Assembly: GCA_900074885.1 (NCBI GenBank)
Contig: FJUW01000073.1
Span: 1 to 64,000 of the forward strand
Direction of reading: 5' to 3'
Length of the DNA: 64,000 bases
Source: Rhynchosporium graminicola
Taxonomy: Eukaryota; Ascomycota; Leotiomycetes; Helotiales; Ploettnerulaceae
Shown: one piece after another, positions 48,752-58,520 of the stretch
Layout: the number at the start of each line of letters is the position of its first letter
Position numbering within the stretch: the stretch's first letter is position 1
The notes under the pieces: generated by a model
Seen by the model: the letters and a program-made list of their open reading frames with translations, nothing else
Databases searched by the model: none
What the model was told of the DNA's origin: nothing
Program-made: the position numbers and the translations under genes

Positions 48752-48935
48752 TATTATAAGTGAATAATATATATACGAGGGTTTATAGTAGTATTTAATA
48801 AGTTCGATAAGGAGAGAGTAAGAATCTAACTAGAAGCCGCAAGAAAAGGTACGTAGTGCTAAGGCTTAACCGAGCCTTAGTCAGCGAGTCGTGCTAGTAA
48901 TACTAGCACCATAACTTAAGGGCTTAACCCTTACA
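48752..48935 (-). repeat. Right LTR of the short element (184 bp)
   Basis: A more strongly mutated partner of 47146-47329 (TATTATAAGTG at the start), ending TTACA before the TAGCG duplication. Confidence 0.93.
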
Positions 48936-48940
48936 TAGCG

Positions 48941-50520
48941 AAAATATAAGAGCTAACGCTCTTAGTAGATAATAAGACTACTTAGGAAAACTTATAAAGA
49001 GGCCTCGAGCTATCCTTAAAGAGGGAAAGGATAGAATAGAATATAACTACGAACTCCTAGTAATAGTCGTAGTACTAGAAGATAAATATCTTATAAACTA
49101 AATCAAAAACGTATATATAATAGATAAATATATATAGCGAGTTACTAGTAAACCTACAGATAACTTTATAATAGACGAAGATAGCTTCCTTAGGTTCAAA
49201 GGACTTATATATATCCTAAGTAAACTAAGACGGATATTCGTAATAGAGTAATACTTATTACCTGCATATAGTTACTAGGGGATTATAAGAACCTTCGAAC
49301 GGATGGCCAGAGACTATTACTTTCTAGGTATAAGAAAGCAAATAGAGAACATTATCAGAGAATGCGATATATATATAAAAAGCAAGTTAAATAGATACGT
49401 ACTATATAGTCTTCTTAAATCACTAGTAATATCCACTAGAGTATAGGAGTCGATTGCGTTTAACTTTGTTATTAAACTACTACTATTAAAGGAACTAATA
49501 ACTAATACGGTATTTAATACTATTTAGGTTATTATAGATCGACTCACTAAATACGGATACTTTATACTATATAAAGAAGGGAGTAACGCTAAAGAACTTG
49601 CGTATATATTTCTTAAGATAGTAGTAAGCTAGCACGAGCTACCTAATAAGATCATCTCGGATCGAGATATGTTATTTACTTCTAAGTTTTAGATATTACT
49701 TATAAACTAGCTTAAGCTTAATTATAAGATATTAACTATATTCTATCTATAAATAGATAGATAAACGGAATGACTAAATTAATCAATAGAATAGTACTTA
49801 CGTAGCTATATCAATAGGGAAGAGAGTAATTAGATCGAAATACTTCTACTTACTTAGTTCTTATATAATAGCGCTATGAACGAAACTACCTCGGTTTCCC
49901 TGTTCTTCGCTAATTACAGCTTCGAACCCGAAGTATACAGATAACTACGAAGAGACTCTATTAGTGCATAAGAATCTATAGTCCTAGTATATAAGATACG
50001 GGACTTATAATAATAACTATCTAGAGATATCGACTTCTCGAACGCGAGAACTGCGAAAGATAATAACTAGAAGCGTAGTATAGGACTTCCGCTTAAGAGG
50101 GGGGATAAAGTATACTTATTATAACGATATATTAAAATAAAATAAGTAAGTATAAAATTGGATTTTAAGAAACTCGGACTATTCGAAATACTAGAAGAAA
50201 TAGGACTTATAAATTTCAGGCTACAACTATTATAGGGATCTTGACTATATCCGGTATTCCACGTATTACTACTAGAACCTACTAACGGAGATATACTTTT
50301 AGTAATAGATAAAGAACTCTAACCTGAGAATAAACTAGACGTATATAATATTAAGAAATTACTAGATACCTGAACTATAATATAAGCTTAGTAGGAATAT
50401 TTAGTAAAATAGAAAGGGTATAGAGATAAGGAAAACTCATAGGAACTTATACGAAACCTGAATTATCCGGATTTACTTTAATAGTTCTAGTTAAAAACTT
50501 AAGCGACTTCTAAGGAAGAA
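48941..50520 (+). pseudogene. Gypsy-4 pol continued: RNase H end, integrase, chromodomain
   Basis: The frame resumes as SENIRANALSR, the usual end of gypsy RNase H. Integrase follows: an HHCC-like region (about 49290-49400), FNTI.VIIDRLTKYGYFI with the first Asp (about 49510-49565), KIISDRDMLFTS with the second Asp (about 49650-49690), and NSAMNETTSVSLFFANYSF (about 49865-49925). PVFHVLLLEP at about 50255-50285 leads to a C-terminal chromodomain (about 50330-50500) with YLVKWKGY-like sequence. Stops at Gln/Trp positions are common. Confidence 0.86.
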
Positions 50521-50554
50521 TTATCACTAAAACCTAAGGTAAGTTATATAGGAT

Positions 50555-51172
50555 CAGAAAGATTAAAATAGTTTAGCTGCTCTATAAGAGCAGGATCTAA
50601 GACCTCGATATTAGGTAAAGATATAGGCTCCTCTTACTCTTTCGCTATAGGTTCCTTTTCTTCGATAGCTTCTAACTTATCTAGAGAACGAAGACTGCGA
50701 CGTAGTATCTCGGCTGCCTTTACATAAAAGAATTCTCTTTATTTATTAATCCGAAGGATCTTAGCTTATTAGGAAGCTAGATATTTAATTAGCTTTTACT
50801 AATCTTATTAAGCCTCCTTATAAGCCTGGGTAAGATCGGCTTCAGTTCTCTCTAATTTACGCTATTCACTCTTTAAAGGACTTTATATATTATATTTCGT
50901 ATTTCCACTAGCGCGAATATATTCGATATAACGATTAGAGTTAGAGGAGATAACATAGACCTAACGAGGATCTTTATCGTAATAAGAACAAGATAGTATT
51001 TTAAAACTATAATAAAGGATACGAGATAAGAGGTTTTATTAATTCTCTTTAATACGTTCGTGACGAGTAAGTAGTATATTGAAAGAAGAAGATAGTTATT
51101 ATAGAGGGTCGACGTTTCTTAATTATATATCTAGGCTAGAAGCACGGGATACGCTAAGCTAGAAGGGGGATA
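50555..51172 (-). pseudogene. Antisense coiled-coil ORF in the gypsy-4 3' region (RIP-damaged)
   Basis: The minus strand from 51172 down to about 50555 reads as one frame of about 200 codons whose only stops are TAG/TAA at plausible Gln or Trp positions. It includes YYDKDPR.VYVISSNSNRYI, KLERTEADLTQAYKEA, then an Arg/Lys/Glu-rich helix (AAEILRRSLRSLDKLEAIEE) and ends PNIEVLDPALIEQL. The pattern predicts a coiled coil. Similar coiled-coil hypothetical proteins are, from memory, common in ascomycete genomes and may be retroelement-borne. The function is unknown. The frame lies entirely between the chromodomain and the polypurine tract, opposite to pol. Confidence 0.6.
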
Positions 51173-51173
51173 G

Positions 51174-51544
51174 TATTATAACCCTTAGCTGCAACAGGTG
51201 ATATAGCCCTAAGGCTCAGCAGACAGACTAACCTACTTAGCTAGCTCTATGCTACATAGAGAAGCTATAGGTCACGTGATAAAGGTTATATGCTGAATCA
51301 GCCTATAGTCTCTGAACTAGATAATAATTCAGATGATTCAGATGATTCAATAGAATAAAGGTTCTATATAAACTAGCACGTCTACCTATTAGATAGAAGC
51401 TTCGTGCTTAACTTAAATTTAGTATCTTACTTATACTTAGTAACTTATAAAGATTACTAGACTTGATCTAGTGATAGCGTCCCTGCTTACTTAACTAACC
51501 TCTTCGCACTCTAGGACGAACACTTCGCCCTACTATACGTTATA
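51174..51544 (+). repeat. Gypsy-4 3' LTR (371 bp)
   Basis: Starts directly after the polypurine tract at 51161-51173 and pairs with 34850-35220. The copia-3 integrase frame resumes right after it. Confidence 0.92.
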
Positions 51545-52560
51545 GAAGGGTATATTCTTATTTATATAGATAGCTATAAGCCTTTCTATAAGATATCGAT
51601 TTAAACGCTCTGCTATACCGTTTTGCTCAGGAGAGTAAGGACTAGTATATTCACAAATAATACCTTTATCTTTACAAAAGATAGTCCATTTATTAGATTT
51701 AAACTCCCCGGCGTTATCTAGCTTAAAGGCTCTAATTTTAGCGACGATTTTTAATACACCTTGCTTAAATTGAGTAGTTATCATATTATATCACTCTATC
51801 AAGGTATCGTACGCATTAGTCTTATGTTTTAGAGCGTATACCCAAATAGCTCTAGAGCCTCTACAGGTAATAGTTAAGAAGTATCTTTCTCCCTTTAGAC
51901 CTTTGATCTTAAAAGGGCCCGCTATATCTATATCAAAGACAGTAAGCGGAGGGGTATCCGACATAGGCATAGTACTACTTATAGCGTGTATTTTACCGCT
52001 ATTACAAGCAGAACAGTCAGATAAATCTAACCCCTTTTGGATTTTTAATCCTTTAGATCCTTCTATAGTCTTATAGATAAACTCCTTATTAGTATGCAAA
52101 AGACGCTTATAATATAGGTCTAATTTGCTACTTTTATTAGAGTCTACCTTAAAAGACACAGGCTCGAGCAGCTTATAGTTTACGTCTACTTCTAAGTAGT
52201 ACGTATTATAATATTATCTAGCTTCTATATTAATAGAGCTATTAGATATATTTGCACCCTTTTTATTAAAGGTAACTTTCTAATCTTTATTAGTTAGTTC
52301 CTTAGAGCTTTGGAGAGTAGTTATAAGGCTAGGTACGTAATTTATATCTTTAATAAGTACTCTATCGCCTTCCCTAATGATTATAAGGATATCTCCTCTA
52401 CCTATTATAAGCAAAATATTACTATTAGCGATAGTAATTAACTTCTTAGATAAAGGTCTATAGTCTAATAACTAGCTCTTATTCGGTGTATAATACTCAG
52501 AAGCGCTAGAATCGAGTACTATTCTATAGTTATATATAGTAGCGTAGGCTTGATCTGCTA

Positions 52561-52595
<35 letters not shown>

Positions 52596-54235
52596 GTACT
52601 ACTGAAAGAACTCATAAGGGCCTTAGTAGACTTCTCTTTTGATTCTTTAGCGCCTTTACCTTTCGACTTCTTCTTATTATTAGTCGATTTATTAAGTATT
52701 AGCTCGAGTGTTTTATATAGCAATTTGCCTCTATATAGTTTGTTTTATTATAATAACTACACTTCTTACTGCCTTTCGAATTCTTCCTCTTAAAAGCCTT
52801 ATTAGCTTATAAATCGGTAGAAGTATTTATTCTAGCTTCTTCTGATATAAGATCTCTTATTAAACCTTCTATATCGAAAGAAGAAAGGTTATTAGAGATT
52901 TCTTCGTACTTCTTAGAAGCAAAAGAATTAAAAGAACTAGATAAAAATTTAAATATAAGGCTAGCTAGTATAGGCTTTAGAATCTCATACTTAAGCTACT
53001 TTAGGTAAACTGAACTAGCTTGAATTACGCTAGTATACTAATCTATATTCTTATAAGAGAAGTAAATATTATCGATAATACGATTTATATACCTACTGAT
53101 CTCCTCTAGGCTAGTAGAACCGTAAGTAGCTATAATAGCTTCCTATAGGTCTTTTGCGCTAGTCTTATCCTTGAATCTATTGAGGTTTTCAAGTGATGTA
53201 ATCGACTTAATAGCGCCTAAAGACTTCTTATTTAAACGCTCAAAATCAGCTAGTCTCTTATAGTATTTAATCGCTAGCTCCGGAGAGTACGAAGTATAAT
53301 CTACTCTCTTTTCGCCTTGCGCGTTAATACGTTCTTCTGATTTAAAGTAGAGAGCTCAGCTAGGTTTAGTCTCTATACTATTAATATAGGATATATAGCC
53401 GTTTACCTCTAAATAGAGGCTAGCCGCATTAAGCTACTCTATATAGTTAGAGCGGCCTACTAGCTTATCTCCCTTAAAGGAAGATATAATTCCTTATAGG
53501 CAGTTAAATAGTACTAAGTACTAAGAGGCCTTGAAAGTACGAGTTTTTACTTATATAAGCTACTAAGTAGCTTGAAAAGAAACTGATCTTATCTTACCCT
53601 TGAAAAAGATAGTAGCTACGCCGAGCTTACTATCTTACTAAGTTTTTTGCTTAGTTAAAATTAAAAGTAGTATATAGTAGCTATATCTATCGTATTTACT
53701 ATTGAATTAACTTTACTACTAGGCCCAGTTTTACCTTCTAGCGCCTTAAGTACTACTATTAAGTAACTCTCTCTGAGGATAGCTCCTTATACTTAATAGT
53801 AGCCTATATTAGCTAACCTATAATATATACTAAGCTAAATAGCGATCAGAAGCTATATACTACTACTTAATAAGGCCTAGCTTCTAAACTAAGTCGGTAG
53901 TAGCTACGGGCACCCCGGAATAAGATCTTAGCCTTCGTACCTAGGGTCACTAGGTCGTCTCTAATTCTAAAGGCTTCGAGAGGTTATAAGTTATAATTTC
54001 CCTGCAACTTCGTCTTAAGGTCAAAGGCTACGAGTCTGATTCGCTAGAGCTATATTAGTAGGGCTCAAAGGGGCTAGCTTACTAGCTAGCTCTAAGCGAA
54101 AGAGTTATTAAAAATAACTAAGTAACGCTTAATTAAGAAGCTCCTTTATTAGTAAGAAGTAATAGAAGCGAGTTTAGGCGAGATCGATCGAAGGAAGCGT
54201 CTGATTAGCTAATTTCACTAAGTGAATTACTACTA
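51545..54235 (-). pseudogene. Copia-3 gag, protease and integrase
   Basis: Minus strand, the least damaged coding stretch among the transposons. Gag is at about 52730-53600. A serine-rich linker is encoded by a TAC/AGT triplet run (52560-52606). The protease active site reads VLDSSASEYYTPNKS (about 52475-52530; family DSGAS). The pre-integrase zinc region ends CSAC (about 52000-52030). Integrase shows VFDIDIAGPF (first Asp, about 51915-51945), FKLDNAGEF (second Asp, about 51700-51730) and SPEQNGIAER (Glu, about 51615-51645). Open runs of 122, 83 and 83 codons survive. Gypsy-4 cuts it at 51544; it continues at 34849. Confidence 0.88.
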
Positions 54236-54700
54236 TATGAAAATTGAAGGTGGAAATCAGCTAAAAGATCAGAATAACAGAATAATACGTGATTAATTTA
54301 ACTTGCTTTACTTACTTGCTTAAAGAGAGCTAACTATAAGAGAGATTCTAGCTACTTATATAGCTATATGAGCTCTCTAGAATATTCTATACTACGTAAT
54401 ACAGAACTCTATAGAAGAAGACACGTATACTGTAGAATCATACTACGTTAGTAGAAACCTCTAGAAGTATGATATACGTACTAAAGAGTACTAGAACTCT
54501 ATCGAGAACCTTCATGGTAACTCTAATAGAGTATGCAGGGTACAGGCTGTTGACAAGGTACAGGGTGTAGGTGCTCCCAGATACAACAAAGTACATGCGC
54601 AAGGTACTGAACCAGGTACTAAGACCATGTACTGACAAGGTACAGGGTGTGTATGCCGATTCAGGCAAAACTGACCAAAGTACTGGTTACAAATCCAACA
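54236..54700 (-). repeat. Copia-3 5' LTR (465 bp)
   Basis: Pairs with 24950-25406 (indels account for 8 bases). On the minus strand it starts TGTTGGATTTGTAACCAG. Short minus-strand frames in it (54438-54668; 54512-54946 runs out into the flank) are not genes. The segment 54520-54690 keeps many CA/TG pairs, as in the left LTR. Confidence 0.88.
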
Positions 54701-56788
54701 GAAAGCGCTTCTAAGCTTCTTTATACTTAGTTCTAAAGAGGAATTTAATATCTTTTCCTTTAAGTAGTATAAGAGGATAATAAATACTACTATAGTCTTT
54801 AATAAATCTATAATACAAATTATAAAAGCTAAAATAACTTTATATATTATATATATTATTGGTATACTTCTAGTTCTTAATAACTTTGATCCTCTTAGGA
54901 TTATCTTTAATACTATAATACTAATAATAAATCTAAGAAAGTTCATATAAGTAACTCCGAATTCGGATTTCTTAATATTAGCCTGAAGTCTATAAGCTTA
55001 TAGAATTTCAAGTACCTTTTATATATAGGTATTATACTCTACCTGTGAATCTGAGTATATTGAGATATTATCTAAGTAAGCCGAAAGGAAGTTATCTAAG
55101 TACTCTATTAATATATTATTAATAAAGTGCTAAAAGATAGCTAGTCTATTCGTAAGGCTGAAAGAGAGAACCTTATACTTATATTTCCTATAATAAGTGC
55201 GAAAGGTAATATAATCCTCTGAGTATTTAGATATGCGAATCTTATGAAAAGCTTACTAAATATCGACTTTCGTAAAGATCTTTACTATAGAGATTCTTAC
55301 TATTATCTTATCGATTAAGAGATTTAAGTAAAGATCTTTCTAAGTAAGCTTATTAAGCTTACGAGATTTAATATAGAACTAATATCTATTATCTGCTTTT
55401 TGAGCTATAAGAATTAGCGCGGCTTAAAGAGTATTCGATAATACGATAAAGCCTTTATAAAAGTTCTTAGTAATATATTATTTAGCTTCCGCTAAGTAAT
55501 TATTCGGTATTCAGCGGAGTAGCTCGATAGTTAAGGTATTATCTCCTATGAGCTTAATCTTATAATCTACTATTAGTCTTCATTTAGCTAAATCGTCAGA
55601 GGCTCTTATAAAGAAGAGACTTTAAAATTCTTTCTACTTAATAAGGAGTTATTCTTTAATTATCTTATTATTTTTATAATACTCAGCTTCTCTAGCTTTA
55701 TTAGCTATAAGACTTCTATCTAGAGCCTATAATTCGATAGTATTAGCGACTTAAGTACTTTTAAAACGCTAAATCTTATCTTAAATCTCTATTAAGAAAG
55801 TAACGAAAATCTCCGAGGTATTACCCTTTTTCAGTATTTTCGATATAAGTAGAAGTAGTATATAGTAGTAGCGGAGATCTAATTAAAATCAGTTTTATAA
55901 GATAAATCTCTAGCTTCCTAGCGTACTTATATATCGATCTAATACTATTTAGTTATTTTATAAGTAGTATTATCTTTCTCTTATAAACCGGGATCACGAG
56001 TCTAGAGGGGTTTATTTACTAACTCGTGATTTATTAATAGCTTATTTATAGTTCATACGCTATACTTCTATTCTCTTATAAACCCTAATAAGCGGCTTCC
56101 TTTCTCCTTTCTAACTAGTGCTAGTTAGGAAGTCTATATACTAGTAACTTCCTAGTCTATTAGATTATCTTATCGCTCTTAATCAAGTTAATACTATCGG
56201 TTTGCTACCTTACTACCTAGAGGTAATAGTAGCTCTAGTCTTTTATTATAATAGCGTACTAGGAGTATATCTATTAGCTACTGTAGATAGTTCTTATAGT
56301 GATAATTATAGTTTCATTTAACTTTGTAATACTCTGTAATTTATGTCTTATTAGTATATTATTACTCCTTGAGTTAATAATTAGAAAAGGGAAGTTGACT
56401 TAATAACGATCGATAGTAAGAATAAGAAAAATTATATAAGTAATAGCGATATTAGCCTTTCTATTATAGCTAGTAGGGATAATAGGTTTCAGGAGGGTAA
56501 GGAGATTAATACCTAAGAGGTTATGAAGTTTGAGAGCGACTAAGATATATAGAGCTCTAAAGATATTTACTTTACTATCGATATATACTTCTTTTTTAAT
56601 AAATAATCTATTTCTTTTTAATTCTATAGTAATTAGGAGTTATTTACCTTTAATAAGAGAACAGAAATCAGTTTTTAAATTATTCTGTAGATCGAGTTAT
56701 TAGCTTAGCTATAAGATAAAATTATTCTATAGCTTAGTAGTTTCCCGATAGCTTATCGTTCTCTACTGAAGAGAAGATATTAGTATTA
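54701..56788 (-). pseudogene. Gypsy-6: fragment of a gypsy-3 relative (RT to gag end)
   Basis: Follows gypsy-3 positions ~28190-30265 collinearly, including RT with IEYLDNFLSAYLDNISIYSD (about 55040-55110), where both catalytic Asp-Asp positions now read Asp-Asn. It ends at TAGTATTAT (56789), where gypsy-3 continues differently. It is more mutated than gypsy-3. The rest of this element should lie left of copia-3 but does not. Confidence 0.8.
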
Positions 56789-58300
56789 TATGATATAAAA
56801 GTAAGGCAGGCTTTATTAGTAGTGAAAGATCACTTTAAGGTATCAGGAGATAGAGAATTAAAGTAGTCTCTAAATATTAATTATAGAGAACGTTATCTCT
56901 TCAGAAGGAAGAGAGAAAGCTTACTTTAAATATATAACGAGATTATATAAGTTTATACTAGGCTATACAGGTAATCAGATATAATATGATTATATATAAT
57001 AGATAAAAGTATATAATATACCTGCTATAGTTATCTCTTAGTATAAGGCTAAAGATTACTATTAACTATACGTATACCTTGATCTAGTTAACGAATGTAA
57101 ACTACCCCAAGTAAGTAGAGAAGCTTCTAAATAAAGAGTAGGAATTTAACTATTTATATAAATTAATAAAAGAAAGTATAGATAAAGTGCATAAAGTAAT
57201 TAAAGTCGAAGTAACTATTAAAGAGTAAAGTTAAGTAAATAAAGGAAATTATAAGGCTATAGCTTTATATATAGTATAAAATCAGCTATTTCTAAGCTTT
57301 AAGTGATCGCCGAGTATAAGAGTAAAAGTAAAAATATCGTATAGAAGCGTTTAATCGAATGAATTATAAATCGATGTCTAGGTTATATGATCTTAGAGAG
57401 TTATGAATAGTAGTTATAACTAATTAAATAATCTTGCCTTATTATTTTTTATTAATTCTGAAAGAGTAAAAGAAGTACGCTAGGCAGCCTTATTTACTTA
57501 TAAGGGTAGGTAACCGAAGCCTTATGAGTATATGAACCCCTTATCTCGCATATAGAGAGGTTCTTCTTCCTTTAAATATAATATATTAAGATTCCCGCGC
57601 TTATCTCTTTTCTATTAATAACTTTATTCTAAAATTTCTATTTTTACTTAGATCTATCTAAAGCTTCTATTATTATTATATCTTCTAACTCTCTAAATAA
57701 GAGATTATGAAAGGAGAACTCTTCTGAAGAGCTTAATATATATCCTATATTATATTATCGCGTTATAGAATCCTCTAATAATATTAAAAGATCGTCTACT
57801 ACTCTTAGAAGATCTTCTATTACGCTTAGAAGATCTTTTATAAATTCTAGAAGATTTATAACTAAATCTACTTTTCGTAATATTATCAGATTATTTTCTA
57901 CTCTTTACTTTAATCCTTTAGCTAATATATCTATAATATGGTTCGATAGCCCTTACTCTAAGGAAGATATCCTTTTTACTTCTTATCGCTTAATAGCTCT
58001 ATCTTAAAATAATCTTGAAATCCGCTCCTTCTGATTTATTAATTATACTAATAGAGATAATAATTCCGAGCTCGAACCTAAGTAATATAATATACTTAAT
58101 AATTTATCTATTTACTTTACTTATAAGCTTTCTCTAATCTTCTAACGAATAAAATTATCTCCTTATATACTAAAAGCTCCTTCTTCTTTAAGGAAGATTA
58201 TTATGCCTTCTTATAATCGTAAGTCTACTGCTATTACCTCTAAATCTGGTAAAGTAAAACGTGAGATAAGTAAGTAATCTTCTAATACTAATACTAATAC
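56789..58300 (+). mobile_element. Probable start of an unidentified LTR element
   Basis: Similarity to gypsy-3 stops exactly where TATGATATAAAAG begins, a plausible RIP form of an LTR start (TGTGATATAAAAG). About 56789-57100 could be its LTR. From about 57690 to 58300 the plus strand reads ENSSEELNIYPILYYRVIE, then SPYSKEDILFTSYRLIALS, with few stops; a gag-like role is only a guess. It includes short AGAAGATCTT repeats (about 57795-57850). Gypsy-2 interrupts it at 58301. Confidence 0.4.
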
Positions 58301-58520
58301 TATTATCCCGGGGCGAATACAAAGTGTACAGTATAAAAGCTCGTCTATATTATAAGGAGAATTAACTAAGGAGAGGAGGGAGAAATAAGAGTTTTCCTTC
58401 GAAGAAAAGATAATACTGCGGCTGCTAGTAGTAGTAGTGTTAGAATACGTACGATAATACGTCAGGTATTAGTATAGACGCCTTAGGCGTTAAGTATACT
58501 AACAGGTATAACCTGTTATA
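58301..58520 (-). repeat. Gypsy-2 3' LTR (220 bp)
   Basis: Matches the gypsy-1 LTRs (7645-7861, 23313-23529) with a three-base insertion near its left end. It ends CCTGTTATA. Confidence 0.85.

Larger units (their letters stand above)
47146..48935 (-). mobile_element. Short non-autonomous LTR element (1790 bp)
   Basis: Paired 184-bp LTRs (47146-47329; 48752-48935) are flanked by the perfect duplication TAGCG (47141-47145, 48936-48940), inside the gypsy-4 RNase H. The left LTR is followed by a pyrimidine tract TTACTCTCCTCCTCCCGCC (47330-47348), a polypurine tract on minus, so the element is inverted. The 1422-bp interior has no pol motifs. It includes a ~175-bp direct repeat and, on minus at about 48450-48720, a possible gag-like remnant. 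The size and lack of pol fit a TRIM/LARD-like passenger mobilised by another element. Confidence 0.88.
34850..51544 (+). mobile_element. Gypsy-4, Ty3/gypsy chromovirus, host of gypsy-5 and a short LTR element
   Basis: Paired 371-bp LTRs (34850-35220, 51174-51544) interrupt the copia-3 integrase gene. The polypurine tract AGAAGGGGGATAG lies at 51161-51173. The plus-strand polyprotein is split by gypsy-5 (38234-46466) and by a non-autonomous LTR element (47146-48935). After removing both, the element is about 6.7 kb. An exact TSD is not visible: TAAGA on the left and TAGAA or GAAGG on the right, depending on where the LTR ends. Confidence 0.88.
24950..54700 (-). mobile_element. Copia-3, best-preserved Ty1/copia, host of gypsy-3 and gypsy-4
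   Basis: LTRs at 24950-25406 and 54236-54700 bracket a minus-strand copia. Its body survives in three pieces: 25407-25618, 32486-34849 and 51545-54235. Removing gypsy-3 and gypsy-4 makes the pol frame continuous across the gaps (RNase H to 3' UTR; integrase to RT). It keeps more TG/CA and longer open stretches than the other elements. The two outer flanks do not share a target duplication (GGATT versus GAAAG), and the flanking sequences belong to different elements. The span is therefore not a simple single insertion, although the internal layout fits one copia. Confidence 0.75.

Noticed and set aside
54512..54946. 144-codon minus-strand frame, the longest apart from exon 2 of the kinase
   Set aside because: It starts in mutated gypsy-6 pol and runs across the boundary into the copia-3 LTR, so it is a chance fusion at an insertion border.
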